The notes: generated by a model from the sequence alone, not told the origin. A DNA stretch of 64,000 bases from Marinicella pacifica (GCF_014636635.1 NZ_BMEO01000002.1:372001-436000), one strand, 5' to 3'. Positions 17,279-27,358 are shown, counted from the first letter of the stretch. Numbers and translations are program-made.

Positions 17279-19075
17279 ATGGCTTCATCTAAAAACCACA
17301 GCAACGAACCGGAAAAAGCAGCCCTGACCCAGCTTAAACTGGTGTTGCCTTTGTTGCGACCCTATAAAAATGCAATTTTAACGGCCCTGCTGTTTCTGAT
17401 ACTCGGTGCGGCAGCCAATTTGAGTATTCCGGTTGCTTTTAAATTGATGATTGATTTGGGTTTTTCCGCTGAAAACTCATCCCGCTTGAGTCAGTATTTT
17501 ATTTTGGTGTTTGCAGTGTCCATTGCCATGATTGTATTTACCTCATTGCGCTATTATTGGGTCAGCTGGATTGGCCAGCGGGTGGTGACGGATTTGCGCA
17601 AAAAAGTCTATGGCAAAGTCATTGGTCAATCGGCTGAATTTTTTGAAACCACCAAAACCGGTGAAATTCTGTCGCGCATCAACACCGACACCACCCTGGT
17701 TGAAACCGTGGTGGGCAGCACCTTTTCCATTGCCTTGCGTTCATTTGTGACCTTTATTGGTGCCATCATCATGATGGTTATTTCCAGTCCGAAACTGGCC
17801 ATGTATATCGGCTTTCTGATTCCGGTGGTGGTGATTCCTCTGGTGGTGACCGGTCGGAAAATCCAACGCCTTTCCCGTATTGAACAAGACCGCATCGCCG
17901 ATTCATCCGCCCTGGCCACAGAGACCATCAACGCCATCCATACGGTGCAATCTTACGGCCAGGAAACACGCGAGCGAGCACGCTTTTTTGAGGCCGTTAA
18001 TCGTGCCTTTGATGCGGCCATCAATTCTATACGCATGACCACAATTCTGATGGTGATGATTGGTGGTGTTGTATTTGGCGGCATTGTTCTGGTGCTGTGG
18101 CTGGGTGCTAAAGACGTTATCAGCGGCGCCATGACTGCCGGCACCTTGAGTCAATTCGTGATGTATGCGGTAATGGCGGCGACCTCCACCGGCGCATTAA
18201 CCAATGTCTGGAGTGAGCTAAAAAAAGCCGCGGGAGCGTTAGAGCGCATTGTGGAGCTCATGCACACCGAAAACCCGATTCAATCGCCACCAGAGCCCAA
18301 ACGCTTTGCACATACCGTGCTGGGTAACCTGGTATTTAATCAGGTCACCTTCGCCTATCCCAGTCAACCGGATAAACCGGTTTTAAAAGACATTTCTTTT
18401 GAAATTGTTCCGGGACAAACCGTGGCGGTGGTCGGGCCCTCAGGTGCCGGCAAATCAACTTTATTTCAATTGTTGATGCGCTTTTATGAACCACAACAGG
18501 GTGAAATTCTGATTGATGGTGTCAACATTAATCAGTACGACCTGCTCGAATTGCGGCAACAGTTTGCGCTGGTGGCACAGGATGCCACCTTGTTTTCCAC
18601 CTCAGCAGCAGAAAACATTGCCTATGGCCGCCCCCATGCCGACAGCGTGGTCATAGAAGCGGCCGCCAGAGCCGCCCATGCCCATGAATTTATCGAAAAC
18701 CTGGCTGAACGTTATGACACCTATTTAGGTGAGCGCGGTGTGCGGTTATCCGGTGGCCAGGCACAACGTCTTTCAATTGCCCGGGCCATTATGACTGATG
18801 CCCCGGTGTTGTTATTGGACGAAGCCACCAGCGCCCTGGACGCCGAAAGCGAACAAATGGTGCAACGGGCTTTGAATAAACTCATGCAAAATCGCACCAC
18901 GTTGGTGATTGCCCATCGTCTGGCGACCATCAAAAAAGCCGACAACATATTGGTCCTGGATAACGGGGAATTGGTGGCTTCAGGCAGCCATCAGGAATTA
19001 CTGAAACATAACGCGCTGTATGGCCGATTGGCGAAGTTACAGTTTATTCACAATGCAGTAGAAGATACAGGCTGA
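17279..19075 (+). CDS. MsbA-related ABC exporter, fused permease and ATPase
   Basis: 598 residues. The membrane domain (about 30-310) has six hydrophobic segments. The nucleotide-binding domain has Walker A GPSGAGKST at 386-394, Q-loop LVAQDATLFS, signature LSGGQ at 490-494, Walker B VLLLDEATSALD at 510 and the switch histidine in IAHRLATI. This is a half-transporter that works as a homodimer. Sequence style matches the MsbA-related ABCB group of proteobacteria, distinct from true lipid A flippase; substrate unknown. The 3' end overlaps the convergent GGDEF gene by 28 bases. Confidence 0.9.
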   Translation: MASSKNHSNEPEKAALTQLKLVLPLLRPYKNAILTALLFLILGAAANLSIPVAFKLMIDLGFSAENSSRLSQYFILVFAVSIAMIVFTSLRYYWVSWIGQRVVTDLRKKVYGKVIGQSAEFFETTKTGEILSRINTDTTLVETVVGSTFSIALRSFVTFIGAIIMMVISSPKLAMYIGFLIPVVVIPLVVTGRKIQRLSRIEQDRIADSSALATETINAIHTVQSYGQETRERARFFEAVNRAFDAAINSIRMTTILMVMIGGVVFGGIVLVLWLGAKDVISGAMTAGTLSQFVMYAVMAATSTGALTNVWSELKKAAGALERIVELMHTENPIQSPPEPKRFAHTVLGNLVFNQVTFAYPSQPDKPVLKDISFEIVPGQTVAVVGPSGAGKSTLFQLLMRFYEPQQGEILIDGVNINQYDLLELRQQFALVAQDATLFSTSAAENIAYGRPHADSVVIEAAARAAHAHEFIENLAERYDTYLGERGVRLSGGQAQRLSIARAIMTDAPVLLLDEATSALDAESEQMVQRALNKLMQNRTTLVIAHRLATIKKADNILVLDNGELVASGSHQELLKHNALYGRLAKLQFIHNAVEDTG

Positions 19076-20931
19076 ACCTGGTTCTTACCGGCTTTTTTAG
19101 CCTGGTACATGGCATCGTCGGCGCGCTTAAGCAGCTCTTCAAAGTGGGTCACCGGTGGCTGATTAACTGCCACACCCAGGCTGACCGTGATGGCTAATCG
19201 GATGCCATCAGCCACAATGGCTTTACCGGCCACCTGTTGACGAATCTGTTCAGCCACTGCAAAAGCCCGACCTTTATTAACACCGGGTAATAATAACAAG
19301 AATTCCTCTCCTCCAATCCGTCCAAGGAACTGATTGTCGCTCAGACCTGATTGCATGGTGTTGACCACTTGCTTAATAACCACATCGCCAACGGCATGGC
19401 CGTATTCATCATTAATCGGTTTAAAATCATCAATATCGATAATAATAACCGAGAAATCCTGTTGCTTACGCTGACACTGTGCCAACAGTCTGCGTCCTAC
19501 TTTGATGATATGCCGTCGATTGGCAATGTGGGTCAGATAATCCCGGCGGGCGCGTATCTGATGGTGTTTTTTTGACCGGTATAAAAACCAGGCAGTGATC
19601 ACTGCGACCAGGGCAATTAAACCCACCACCACGGCGGTTAATTGGTTGATTTGGGTTTGTTTTTGTTGTTGTTCCAGTTCCAGTTGTTTAATCGCCAGCT
19701 GTTGCTGAGAGGCCTGGTTTTGTAATGCATCCAAATTTTCACCAAACCGTATCGCCTGTAAAGCCACGGCATTTTTCACAAAATGGCGGTTATTGTCCTC
19801 GGTGTTGTCCAGTATGTCCCAAAATGCTTGTAAAGCCTCGGCGTATTTATATTGTGAAAACAGGTCAATCACATGGATTTCTTTAATAAAGTCTTTGGCA
19901 TTGTTTACATCTGTTTCGGTCAAATATTGATCAGCCGCCTGAAAAGCCTGGTCATATTGCACGAGACGAAAATACGCCACTGCCAGACGGCCTTGTGCAA
20001 TATTGACAAAATACTGTTCGGGCGTCGTGTTTTTCAAAGCCAGCGCTGCCTGATAGGCCCTGATGGCCCCTTTAAAATCTTGTTGGGTATAGGCCAGCTG
20101 CCCGGCATTAAATTCGGCAAAAAACTGAAAGTCACTAAAATCCGGGTATTGCTCAGCCATTTTATACATGGCTTTAATATGATTTTCAGACAGTTCCCAA
20201 TGACCTAAAGCAATGGCTTCACTGGTCATATTGTGGAGCATGTTAAATATATCCTGGGTGTCATCCTGATCCACCCACAATTGATGGGCTTTTTGATAAT
20301 AATCGTAGGCTTGCTGATGGATCTGATTGGCGCGGTATAGGTTACCGGTGGCGTTATAAATCATGGCCAGATTCCCCTGAGCCAGGTTATTTTCTTTCGC
20401 CACATCAGCGGCTTCTTCTAACACCGAAAGGCTCCGGGTTAATTCGTCAAAACCGTTTTGAAAACAAAACGCCAACTGGATTAAAGCAGCCGATAAGGCT
20501 TCGGGGTGATTTATTTTTCTGGCGACCTCAACAGCTTCTTGACGATCGGGACAATAAACCTTGGTATCGTTGGTCTGCAGGTATTTCATATAGGCCAAAT
20601 CTATCAGGCTTTTAACCAAACCCGGATCTGTTGTGTCGAGGCTTTTAAATAATTGAATGGATTTTTTGAACTGCTGTTTGGCGCCTTCAATGTCGTCGTT
20701 GACTTCCAAAGCCAGGCCTTTACGGTGATAAAAATAGGCCTGATCAAGCACCGGCCACTGCGCCACTTGAGACTGATACTTTTCAACCCATGCCAATTTG
20801 GCCTGATCTGATGTCAATTTTTGAAATTCTTCATCCGCCGTTTCAAACTCCGCGGCATAAACCATGCCCAAACTCAAAAACATTGATCCGATAAAACCTA
20901 AAAAGACCGGTTTAAAAACGGTTGATATCAT
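19048..20931 (-). CDS. Diguanylate cyclase with periplasmic TPR sensor region
   Basis: About 627 residues from the ATG at 20931 (an upstream TTG at 20949 is less likely). A signal peptide (ISTVFKPVFLGFIGSMFLSLG...AAEF) is followed by about 370 residues of TPR-like repeats, a coiled coil (LQNQASQQQLAIKQLELEQQ) and a transmembrane helix (AVVVGLIALVAVITAWFLYR). The C-terminal GGDEF domain has an intact active site GGEEF and FSVIIIDIDDFKPINDEYGH. It makes cyclic di-GMP from GTP in the cytoplasm, probably in response to a periplasmic cue. No RxxD inhibitory site is obvious at the expected place. Confidence 0.9.
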   Translation of the reverse strand: MISTVFKPVFLGFIGSMFLSLGMVYAAEFETADEEFQKLTSDQAKLAWVEKYQSQVAQWPVLDQAYFYHRKGLALEVNDDIEGAKQQFKKSIQLFKSLDTTDPGLVKSLIDLAYMKYLQTNDTKVYCPDRQEAVEVARKINHPEALSAALIQLAFCFQNGFDELTRSLSVLEEAADVAKENNLAQGNLAMIYNATGNLYRANQIHQQAYDYYQKAHQLWVDQDDTQDIFNMLHNMTSEAIALGHWELSENHIKAMYKMAEQYPDFSDFQFFAEFNAGQLAYTQQDFKGAIRAYQAALALKNTTPEQYFVNIAQGRLAVAYFRLVQYDQAFQAADQYLTETDVNNAKDFIKEIHVIDLFSQYKYAEALQAFWDILDNTEDNNRHFVKNAVALQAIRFGENLDALQNQASQQQLAIKQLELEQQQKQTQINQLTAVVVGLIALVAVITAWFLYRSKKHHQIRARRDYLTHIANRRHIIKVGRRLLAQCQRKQQDFSVIIIDIDDFKPINDEYGHAVGDVVIKQVVNTMQSGLSDNQFLGRIGGEEFLLLLPGVNKGRAFAVAEQIRQQVAGKAIVADGIRLAITVSLGVAVNQPPVTHFEELLKRADDAMYQAKKAGKNQVQPVSSTAL

Positions 20932-21028
20932 TATCTTGTCATCCCACAAAACCCTAAAGAACTTATTAGTATACGATAATTTTTATGCGCTGTGAAATGA
21001 GCGATCTATCAGTTGCAATATTTGAATT

Positions 21029-21460
21029 TTATTTTGATTTCACCACAGAATAATCATGGCTGATTAGCACACTGTTTTCCAACATTTTTGACACCGAGCA
21101 GTACTTTTCGGCGGATAGTTGCACGGCCCTGGCCACTTGTTTATCGTCTAAATTTTGACCACTGACTTTAAAATGGAGATGGATTTTGGTATACACTGCC
21201 GGTACCGCATCAGCCCGTTCACCGCTGGCTTCAATGTGAATGGCGCGCACCTGTTGGCGCGCTTTAGTGAGTATCATTTTGACATCAATACCGGCACAAC
21301 CGGTTAAACCCATCAGCACCACTTCCATGGGAGTGGGTGCTTTTTTGCTGTCTTCAGCATCCACTTGTGCATCCATGATAAGACTTTGATTGTCTTCGTT
21401 GCTGCTGATAAAGGTGTACTTATCAACCCAGTCTGTTTTAATGTTCACTTTTGACATCAT
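21029..21460 (-). CDS. OsmC family peroxiredoxin-like protein
   Basis: 143 residues. The two OsmC redox cysteines are present: Cys55 in GLTGCAGIDV and Cys121 in AEKYCSVSKML. The family reduces organic hydroperoxides with thiols in the cytoplasm. The short YhfA-like form lacks the longer Ohr N-terminus. It begins 5 bases after the tolB stop and is probably co-transcribed with the tol genes, in the position where pal normally stands. Confidence 0.9.
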   Translation of the reverse strand: MMSKVNIKTDWVDKYTFISSNEDNQSLIMDAQVDAEDSKKAPTPMEVVLMGLTGCAGIDVKMILTKARQQVRAIHIEASGERADAVPAVYTKIHLHFKVSGQNLDDKQVARAVQLSAEKYCSVSKMLENSVLISHDYSVVKSK

Positions 21461-21465
21461 GCATC

Positions 21466-22746
21466 CTAATTCAAAGGCGACCAGGCCGGTTCACGGACAC
21501 TGCCGTCTGATAACACCAAATCATTGGTGGTCTGACCATCCAAGGACACTGCACGCAGCACCCCCTGATTCAAGCTGTTCTTGGTGGCATATAAAACCAT
21601 GGAGCCATTGGGCGCAAAGCTGGGGGATTCATCTAAGGGGCCTTTGGATAACAATTGCAGGGTTCCTGATGGTCGGTGCAATAAGCCAATTTTGAAATTA
21701 TTATTATTACCATGCACCATGGCCAGATAAGTTTCATCCGATGAGAGGCTGGCGCGGGCATTGTAATCGCCTTCAAAAGTAATCCGGCTGACATCTTTGG
21801 AGGCGATATCAAGCTGATAAATTTGGGGTTTACCACCACGATCCGAGGTAAAGAAAACCCGCCGACCGTCCGCTGACCATTCCGGTTCGGTGTCGATGGC
21901 CCAATGGGTGGTGAGTTGGGTCACTGCCTGAGTGGACAAATCGATGCTGTAGATATCCGGATTACCACCTTTTGATAAGGTCACCGCCAGTTGCCTGCCG
22001 TCCGGAGAAAATTTTGGGGCACTGTTAATCCCTTTAAAACTGGCCATCAAGGTGCGTTCTCCGGTTTTCAGATTTTGTATATAAATGGCGGAATTACCTT
22101 GTTCAAAAGATACATAGGCCAGACGTTGTCGATCAGCAGACCAGGCCGGCGACATCAGCGGTTCTTTTGACGTGACCAGCGATTGGGGATTAAAACCGTC
22201 GGCATCTGAAACCACCAGCTGATAATGAACGCCACTGGCGTTTTCAGTGACCGTCACATATGCCAGCTTGGTGGAGAATGCACCGGGCACGCCGATGATT
22301 TCTTCATATATTTTATCGGCAATAAAGTGGGCCCCGGCACGCAGTTGATCGGTTTTAATCGGTAATGTTAAGGCCAGCAACTGTTTTTGATCCGCCACTG
22401 AAGATAAGCGAAAGCGGATTTCAATGCGTCCGGCTGAAACCGACTGAATTGAACCATAGGCCAGATAATCGGCTTTTAATAAACGCCAGGTACCCATATT
22501 AATATCGGCATCGGCAGCGGGGTGCTCCACCAGCAGGTCTTTGGCGAGCGGTGCAAACTGACCCGAGCGTGCCAGGTCATTCCGTATCACGGCGCTGATG
22601 TCGGTACTTAATGGACCCTCCGGGTACACAAAATCGGTGATGGCAATGGGGATGGCACTGGCGCTGCCGCCATCAATGGTGATATTTAATTGTGCCAGAG
22701 CCTGTTGGCTCATTATTAGGACGCATAAGGTCAAGAGTATTCGCAT
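21466..22746 (-). CDS. tolB: Tol-Pal system beta-propeller protein TolB
   Basis: About 426 residues from the ATG at 22746, which has AAGGAG 10 bases upstream and a clean signal peptide (MRILLTLCVLIMSQQALAQ). The frame is open further upstream but without support. The N-terminal domain is followed by a six-bladed propeller with typical TolB blades (APKFSPDGRQLAVTLSKGGNPDIY, EPEWSADGRRVFFTSDRGGKPQIY). It is a periplasmic component linking TolA and Pal during outer-membrane constriction. It follows tolA by 4 bases. The usual pal and cpoB genes do not follow. Confidence 0.95.
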   Translation of the reverse strand: MRILLTLCVLIMSQQALAQLNITIDGGSASAIPIAITDFVYPEGPLSTDISAVIRNDLARSGQFAPLAKDLLVEHPAADADINMGTWRLLKADYLAYGSIQSVSAGRIEIRFRLSSVADQKQLLALTLPIKTDQLRAGAHFIADKIYEEIIGVPGAFSTKLAYVTVTENASGVHYQLVVSDADGFNPQSLVTSKEPLMSPAWSADRQRLAYVSFEQGNSAIYIQNLKTGERTLMASFKGINSAPKFSPDGRQLAVTLSKGGNPDIYSIDLSTQAVTQLTTHWAIDTEPEWSADGRRVFFTSDRGGKPQIYQLDIASKDVSRITFEGDYNARASLSSDETYLAMVHGNNNNFKIGLLHRPSGTLQLLSKGPLDESPSFAPNGSMVLYATKNSLNQGVLRAVSLDGQTTNDLVLSDGSVREPAWSPLN

Positions 22747-22750
22747 AAAG

Positions 22751-23524
22751 TCAGTCTCCTTGATACTGAAAAATAAAATTAAGTCGTCGTTCAAACACCG
22801 GTTCAAAACCGGCATAAGGCAATGGATCGGCTTTTTTAACCGCATTGATGATGGAATTTTTCACCACCGTATCCGCATTACAGGGGCTGCCGATGCTGAC
22901 ATTTATCACCCCGCCGCCGGGAATTTGGTTGACCTTTATCTGACACTTCAATCCCGATGGGGTTCCGACAGGTCGGGCCCATTGTCGGGTGACATCCGCC
23001 TGAATGGCCGCAATGTATCGGTTTAGCAGGCTGGGTTCCTGACCAACCCGGCCATCCGGTGTACCGATGGGACCACTGGGTTCTTGTTCATTGTTATCCA
23101 TGGTGGTTTGTACGGGTTCTTGTTCAGGTTTTTTCTGTGCCTCAGCAGCGGCTTCAGCGGCCTGGCGTTTTTTTCTGAGTTCTTCCAGTTTCTTTAAACG
23201 CTCGGCCTGTTCTTGTTGGCGTTTTAAGACAGCCGGATCAGGTTTTGGTGGCTCAGGTTCTGGCTCAGGTTCGGGTTCCGGTTCGGGTTCGGGTTCAGAT
23301 TCAGACTCGGGTTCAGGCTCGGGTTTTGGTTCAATAGTTGGCTCATTTTTTGGCTCAGGCGCCGATATGGGTTGGCTTAAATCCACAATTTCGGCCTCAA
23401 TGGCCATGCCCTTGGGCGGTGTTATCACCTGCTGACCGTTGGCCAAAAACAGCAACAGTACCAACACAACATGTAATGCCACAGAATAGAACAGGGCCTT
23501 TTTTTGTTCCTTGTGCATGGCCAT
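22751..23524 (-). CDS. tolA: Cell envelope integrity protein TolA
   Basis: 257 residues. A transmembrane anchor lies at about 10-28 ([17 protein letters not shown]), then a proline-glutamate stretch of alternating EP residues, a short lysine/alanine-rich helical segment ([23 protein letters not shown] split over about 110-130) and a TonB/TolA C-terminal domain with [22 protein letters not shown]. It is much shorter than E. coli TolA (421 aa), mainly in the helical domain. It spans the periplasm and transmits TolQR motor force. It sits in the ybgC-tolQRAB cluster. Confidence 0.92.
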   Translation of the reverse strand: MAMHKEQKKALFYSVALHVVLVLLLFLANGQQVITPPKGMAIEAEIVDLSQPISAPEPKNEPTIEPKPEPEPESESEPEPEPEPEPEPEPEPPKPDPAVLKRQQEQAERLKKLEELRKKRQAAEAAAEAQKKPEQEPVQTTMDNNEQEPSGPIGTPDGRVGQEPSLLNRYIAAIQADVTRQWARPVGTPSGLKCQIKVNQIPGGGVINVSIGSPCNADTVVKNSIINAVKKADPLPYAGFEPVFERRLNFIFQYQGD

Positions 23525-23530
23525 AAATGG

Positions 23531-23944
23531 TTAATCCGGTTTTATCGGCTCGCTGATCAAACCCACTTTTTTAGCCCCGGCTTGTTGCGCCACCGCCATG
23601 GCCTGATAGACCTGACCGTAAGACACGGCTTTATCGGCGCCAATCATAATCGGCACATCGGGATTGACTTTAACAAAGGCTGCCAGTTTTTTTTCTAAGG
23701 TTTGGCTGTCTAACAATTCATATTCACCGCCAATACTTAAATACAAATCGCCTTTGTCGGTGACATTGATTACCGCCGGTTCTGAATCAATGTCGATGGT
23801 ATTGGCCTTGGCTTCTGGTAAATTCACGTCCACCCCGAGATTTAACAAGGGTGTGGTGATCATAAAAATAATCAGTAACACCAAAGTCACGTCAATGTAA
23901 GGCACCACATTAATTTCAGCATTGAGTTTACGTTGTCGGCGCAT
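23531..23944 (-). CDS. tolR: Tol-Pal motor subunit TolR
   Basis: 137 residues, ExbD/TolR family. RKLNAEINVVPYIDVTLVLLIIFM gives the single transmembrane helix with the ion-translocating Asp (in PYIDVTLVLL). The periplasmic domain contains SIGGEYELLD and VMIGADKAVSYGQVYQAM. It works with TolQ as the proton-driven stator energising TolA. It is 2 bases from tolQ and 6 from tolA. Confidence 0.95.
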   Translation of the reverse strand: MRRQRKLNAEINVVPYIDVTLVLLIIFMITTPLLNLGVDVNLPEAKANTIDIDSEPAVINVTDKGDLYLSIGGEYELLDSQTLEKKLAAFVKVNPDVPIMIGADKAVSYGQVYQAMAVAQQAGAKKVGLISEPIKPD

Positions 23945-23946
23945 CG

Positions 23947-24615
23947 TTATTCACCAATCTGGCGGTGCAATATGGCCGAAAACTCATCTTTAAACGCATC
24001 ATACTGACTATAAATGCGTTCCACCTTATCACTGTATCGGTTATAAAAAATCACCGCAGGAATGGCGGCAAACAAACCCATAGCGGTGGCAATCAAGGCT
24101 TCTGAAATACCCGGCGCCACCAGGGCAATGGTGGCCTGGGTGACATCAGACAGGGCGTGAAAAGACAACATAATCCCAATGACTGTTCCAAACAAGCCTA
24201 TATAAGGACTGGTGGAGCCGATGGTGGCGAGTGTCGGTAACTGGGACTCCAGATCTTCAATTTCACGACCCAAAGCCACCCGCATGGCGCGATCAGCACT
24301 TTCCACCGAATTAACGGTGATCTGACCGCTTTGCTTTTTACGTTGAAATTCACTGAATCCGGCGGTAAAAATGCGCGCTATTCCGTTGGATTTTTTGCTG
24401 TTAAGTTGTTGGTAGAGTTTATTCAAATCAACCCCTGACCAGAAATGTTCCTCGAATTTTTTCGCCTTTTTACGGGCATCGGCCAGTACTTTGCCTTTAC
24501 TGAAGATAATCAGCCACGACCAAACCGAGGCCAGAATAAGAATCAACATCACCACTTTAACCGGCAATGAAGCACTCAATATAATATCCAAATAAAATTG
24601 TCCGCTGTCGTTCAC
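23947..24615 (-). CDS. tolQ: Tol-Pal motor subunit TolQ
   Basis: 222 residues, MotA/TolQ/ExbB family. Three transmembrane helices: about 15-38, and the pair around LATIGSTSPYIGLFGTVIGIM and APGISEALIATAMGLFAAIPAVIFYN. The GLFGTV motif is typical. It forms the pentameric ring around TolR. It is 19 bases from ybgC upstream and co-directional with it. Confidence 0.96.
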   Translation of the reverse strand: MNDSGQFYLDIILSASLPVKVVMLILILASVWSWLIIFSKGKVLADARKKAKKFEEHFWSGVDLNKLYQQLNSKKSNGIARIFTAGFSEFQRKKQSGQITVNSVESADRAMRVALGREIEDLESQLPTLATIGSTSPYIGLFGTVIGIMLSFHALSDVTQATIALVAPGISEALIATAMGLFAAIPAVIFYNRYSDKVERIYSQYDAFKDEFSAILHRQIGE

Positions 24616-24634
24616 AAGACGCTCCTATGGTTAA

Positions 24635-25042
24635 CTAATCATTTTGACCAATCAGTTTGTTTAAATATCGCGTTGGAAACCGCATTGGTTTAAACCGTTG
24701 ATCGTTTACACTCACCACCGTCACTTCGGCTTTGGCAATCAGCTTATCTGCAATTCGAATGGATTGTACTAACACCATTCTGACCCCGCTGTGACTTTTG
24801 ACCCGGCAATCAATCAGCAGTTCATCATCTAAGAATGCAGGTTGTAAATAATCAATTTGTATACCGTGTACCACCAGCAAGACACCGGCTTCGCGGCGCA
24901 TTTGATTTTGTTCAAGTCCATGATAACGCAACCACTCGGTGCGCGCCTGGTCAAAAAAATTCACATATCGCCCATGATATACGACACCGCCTGCATCCGT
25001 GTGTTCATAATAAACACGGCATTTATAACAAAAGTCATTCAT
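24635..25042 (-). CDS. ybgC: Tol-associated acyl-CoA thioesterase YbgC
   Basis: 135-residue hot-dog fold thioesterase. The active-site signature [29 protein letters not shown] is present with catalytic Asp16. It hydrolyses short-chain or malonyl-type acyl-CoA and is linked to phospholipid metabolism at the inner membrane. It is the standard first gene of the tol cluster and overlaps the ruvB 3' end by 4 bases, so ruv and tol genes form a single run. Confidence 0.93.
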   Translation of the reverse strand: MNDFCYKCRVYYEHTDAGGVVYHGRYVNFFDQARTEWLRYHGLEQNQMRREAGVLLVVHGIQIDYLQPAFLDDELLIDCRVKSHSGVRMVLVQSIRIADKLIAKAEVTVVSVNDQRFKPMRFPTRYLNKLIGQND

Positions 25043-26079
25043 TCTTCAAACAAATCCCGGTTGGGATTTTTCGGTTGTTTTAAACCCATAATCTGCCAGG
25101 TTAAACGGGTGGCAATGCGTCCCCGCGCAGTGCGTGCCATTAAGCCCTGCTGGATAAGATATGGCTCAATCACGTCTTCCACTGTGCCACGCTCTTCACT
25201 TAAAGCCGCGGCCAGCGAATTAATGCCCACCGGGCCGCCTTCAAACTGGACGGTTATCACTTCCAGTAATTTACGGTCCATTTCATCCAGACCGCGTTGA
25301 TCAACTTGCAGCATATTCATGGCATCTGCTGCTAATTGTTGCGTAATGATACCATCTCCCTTGATTTCTGCATAATCGCGAACCCGGCGTAATAACCGGT
25401 TCGCAATCCGTGGTGTGCCCCTTGAACGTCTGGCCACCTCCAGACAACCGCCTTCTTCAGCTTCAATATTTAAAATATCCGCTGAACGCGCCACGATATG
25501 AGCCAGATCTTCCACCGCATAAAACTGTAACCGTTGTACGATGCCAAAACGATCGCGCAAGGGTGATGTCAATAAACCCGCCCGGGTGGTGGCACCCACC
25601 AGCGTAAAAGGCGGTAAGTCCAGTTTAATGGAACGTGCTGCCGGTCCTTCGCCAATCATGATATCAATCTGAAAATCTTCCATCGCCGGGTACAAAACCT
25701 CTTCAACCACCGGTGATAAACGGTGAATTTCATCGATAAACAACACGTCATGTGGCTGCAGATTGGTGAGCAAAGCCGCCAGGTCACCGGCTTTTTCCAA
25801 AACCGGCCCCGAAGTCTGACGCAATTGAACCCCCATTTCATGGGCCACAATATGGGCCAAGGTGGTTTTGCCCAAACCCGGCGGACCAAAAATAAGCACA
25901 TGATCGAGCGCTTCCTGTCGTTTTCGAGCAGCCTCAATAAACAACGCCATCTGAGCTTTGACTTCAGTTTGACCGAGGTATTCTTCTATTTTTTGCGGTC
26001 GTATGCTGGCCTCGATGATTAACTCCCTGGCATCGGTGTTATGGGCATCAATAATGCGCTCTGGATCAAATTCCATCAC
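25039..26079 (-). CDS. ruvB: Holliday junction branch migration ATPase RuvB
   Basis: 346 residues. Walker [10 protein letters not shown] at 65-73, Walker [11 protein letters not shown], sensor 1 GATTRAGLL, arginine finger region PLRDRFG, and the C-terminal winged helix ([21 protein letters not shown]). It is a hexameric motor that drives branch migration with RuvA. It starts directly after the ruvA stop. Complete and typical in length. Confidence 0.98.
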   Translation of the reverse strand: MMEFDPERIIDAHNTDARELIIEASIRPQKIEEYLGQTEVKAQMALFIEAARKRQEALDHVLIFGPPGLGKTTLAHIVAHEMGVQLRQTSGPVLEKAGDLAALLTNLQPHDVLFIDEIHRLSPVVEEVLYPAMEDFQIDIMIGEGPAARSIKLDLPPFTLVGATTRAGLLTSPLRDRFGIVQRLQFYAVEDLAHIVARSADILNIEAEEGGCLEVARRSRGTPRIANRLLRRVRDYAEIKGDGIITQQLAADAMNMLQVDQRGLDEMDRKLLEVITVQFEGGPVGINSLAAALSEERGTVEDVIEPYLIQQGLMARTARGRIATRLTWQIMGLKQPKNPNRDLFEE

Positions 26080-26682
26080 TTATTGTCCTCCCTGTTGTTT
26101 TAAACTCAAGCGCACCACCTCTTCAACCGCCAGGTCTTTATTTTCTTGGGTGATTTTATTCACAATTTGACGCGCTTCCTGGGGTTTAAACCCCAAAGAC
26201 TGTAAGGCACTGACTGCTTCACTTTGAACCCCGAGACGGGCCGGTTGCGCACTGTCTTTTGTACCACCTAATTCACCGATATTCACCTTGTCTTTCATTT
26301 CAATGATTAAGCGCTGTGCGGTTTTTTTACCGATTCCCGGTACCTGGGTAATGGCGGCCATGTCTTGTTCATCGATTACCCGGGCGAATTCCGCCGAGCT
26401 CATGGTGGATAGCACCGCCAGTGCGGATTTGGCACCGATACCATTAACTTTAAGAAGCGTTCTGAATAACTGTCGCTGGGAAAAACTCCTGAATCCATAC
26501 AATATAGAGGCATCCTCGCGCACCAGGTGATGGATTATCAGTTGAATATCCTTGTTCAATTCCGGCAATTCAAAAAACACCGACGTGGGCACTTCTATTT
26601 CATAGCCCACACCCTGCACATCAATAATCACATGTGAAGGGGGTTCGGTGTGTGCCAATTGGCCTTTGATGAGTCCAATCAC
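26080..26682 (-). CDS. ruvA: Holliday junction DNA-binding protein RuvA
   Basis: 200 residues. An N-terminal OB fold (MIGLIKGQLAHTEPPSHVIIDVQGVGYEIEVP region), paired helix-hairpin-helix motifs (KVNGIGAKSALAVLS and QVPGIGKKTAQRLI) and a C-terminal domain III (SALQSLGFKPQEARQIV) that contacts RuvB. It binds four-way junctions. It overlaps ruvC by 4 bases. Confidence 0.98.
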   Translation of the reverse strand: MIGLIKGQLAHTEPPSHVIIDVQGVGYEIEVPTSVFFELPELNKDIQLIIHHLVREDASILYGFRSFSQRQLFRTLLKVNGIGAKSALAVLSTMSSAEFARVIDEQDMAAITQVPGIGKKTAQRLIIEMKDKVNIGELGGTKDSAQPARLGVQSEAVSALQSLGFKPQEARQIVNKITQENKDLAVEEVVRLSLKQQGGQ

Positions 26683-27194
26683 AAATTTCTCCAGCTACCG
26701 GTTCGACCGGCCATGACGTGTTGTTGGGCCCAACGGTTATTGGCATGACAAATGGCCACTGCCAAGCCGTCGGCCGCATCTTCTTGTATTTTGTCTTGTA
26801 AGTTAAGTAATAAACCAACCATATATTGTACTTGTGTCTTGGCTGCTGCCCCTTTTCCCACGACCGCTTGTTTGATGGCTTTGGGCGCATATTCATGGAC
26901 TTTAACCGATTGTGCCTGAGTGGCACAAATGGCTGCGCCGCGTGCCTGCCCCAGTTTTATCGCTGATTGGGCATTTTTAGCCATAAAAACCGTTTCAATG
27001 GCCATTTCATGGGGGTTGTACTGTCTAATAATCTCATTGATTCCCTTGAAAATAATACCCAGACGTTCTGGAAAGTCACCGTTTCCACAACGAATGGTTT
27101 CATGGTGAACATAGCTTAGTTGCTGTTGTCTGGCATCAATGATACCAATTCCGGTGTAACGCGAACCCGGATCAATCCCTAAAATTCGTAACAT
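26679..27194 (-). CDS. ruvC: Crossover junction endodeoxyribonuclease RuvC
   Basis: 171 residues. RNase H-like resolvase with catalytic Asp7 in GIDPGSRYTG, Glu in MAIETVFMAKN, and the C-terminal Asp pair in QEDAADGLAVAICHA. It cuts Holliday junctions symmetrically. It is the first gene of the ruvCAB-ybgC-tolQRAB-osmC run. Confidence 0.98.
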   Translation of the reverse strand: MLRILGIDPGSRYTGIGIIDARQQQLSYVHHETIRCGNGDFPERLGIIFKGINEIIRQYNPHEMAIETVFMAKNAQSAIKLGQARGAAICATQAQSVKVHEYAPKAIKQAVVGKGAAAKTQVQYMVGLLLNLQDKIQEDAADGLAVAICHANNRWAQQHVMAGRTGSWRNL

Positions 27195-27358
27195 GCATGT
27201 ATCTCATAGAAACAGGTCATTGATTGGTTTTTAATCATTATCATAGGACTACATTTTAAGGGATGCGACGTTAAATTGTTATGTGATTGTTGTCAATTGG
27301 CTGAATGATTATCTTATTTTCACTATAATCATTGTTTTGATAATCATTTGTTTAGTGT

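Noticed and set aside
23067-23435. Ser/Gly-rich plus-strand ORF over tolA
   Set aside because: It is the antisense of the EP-repeat tract of tolA; the repeating GSGSGS is a composition artefact.
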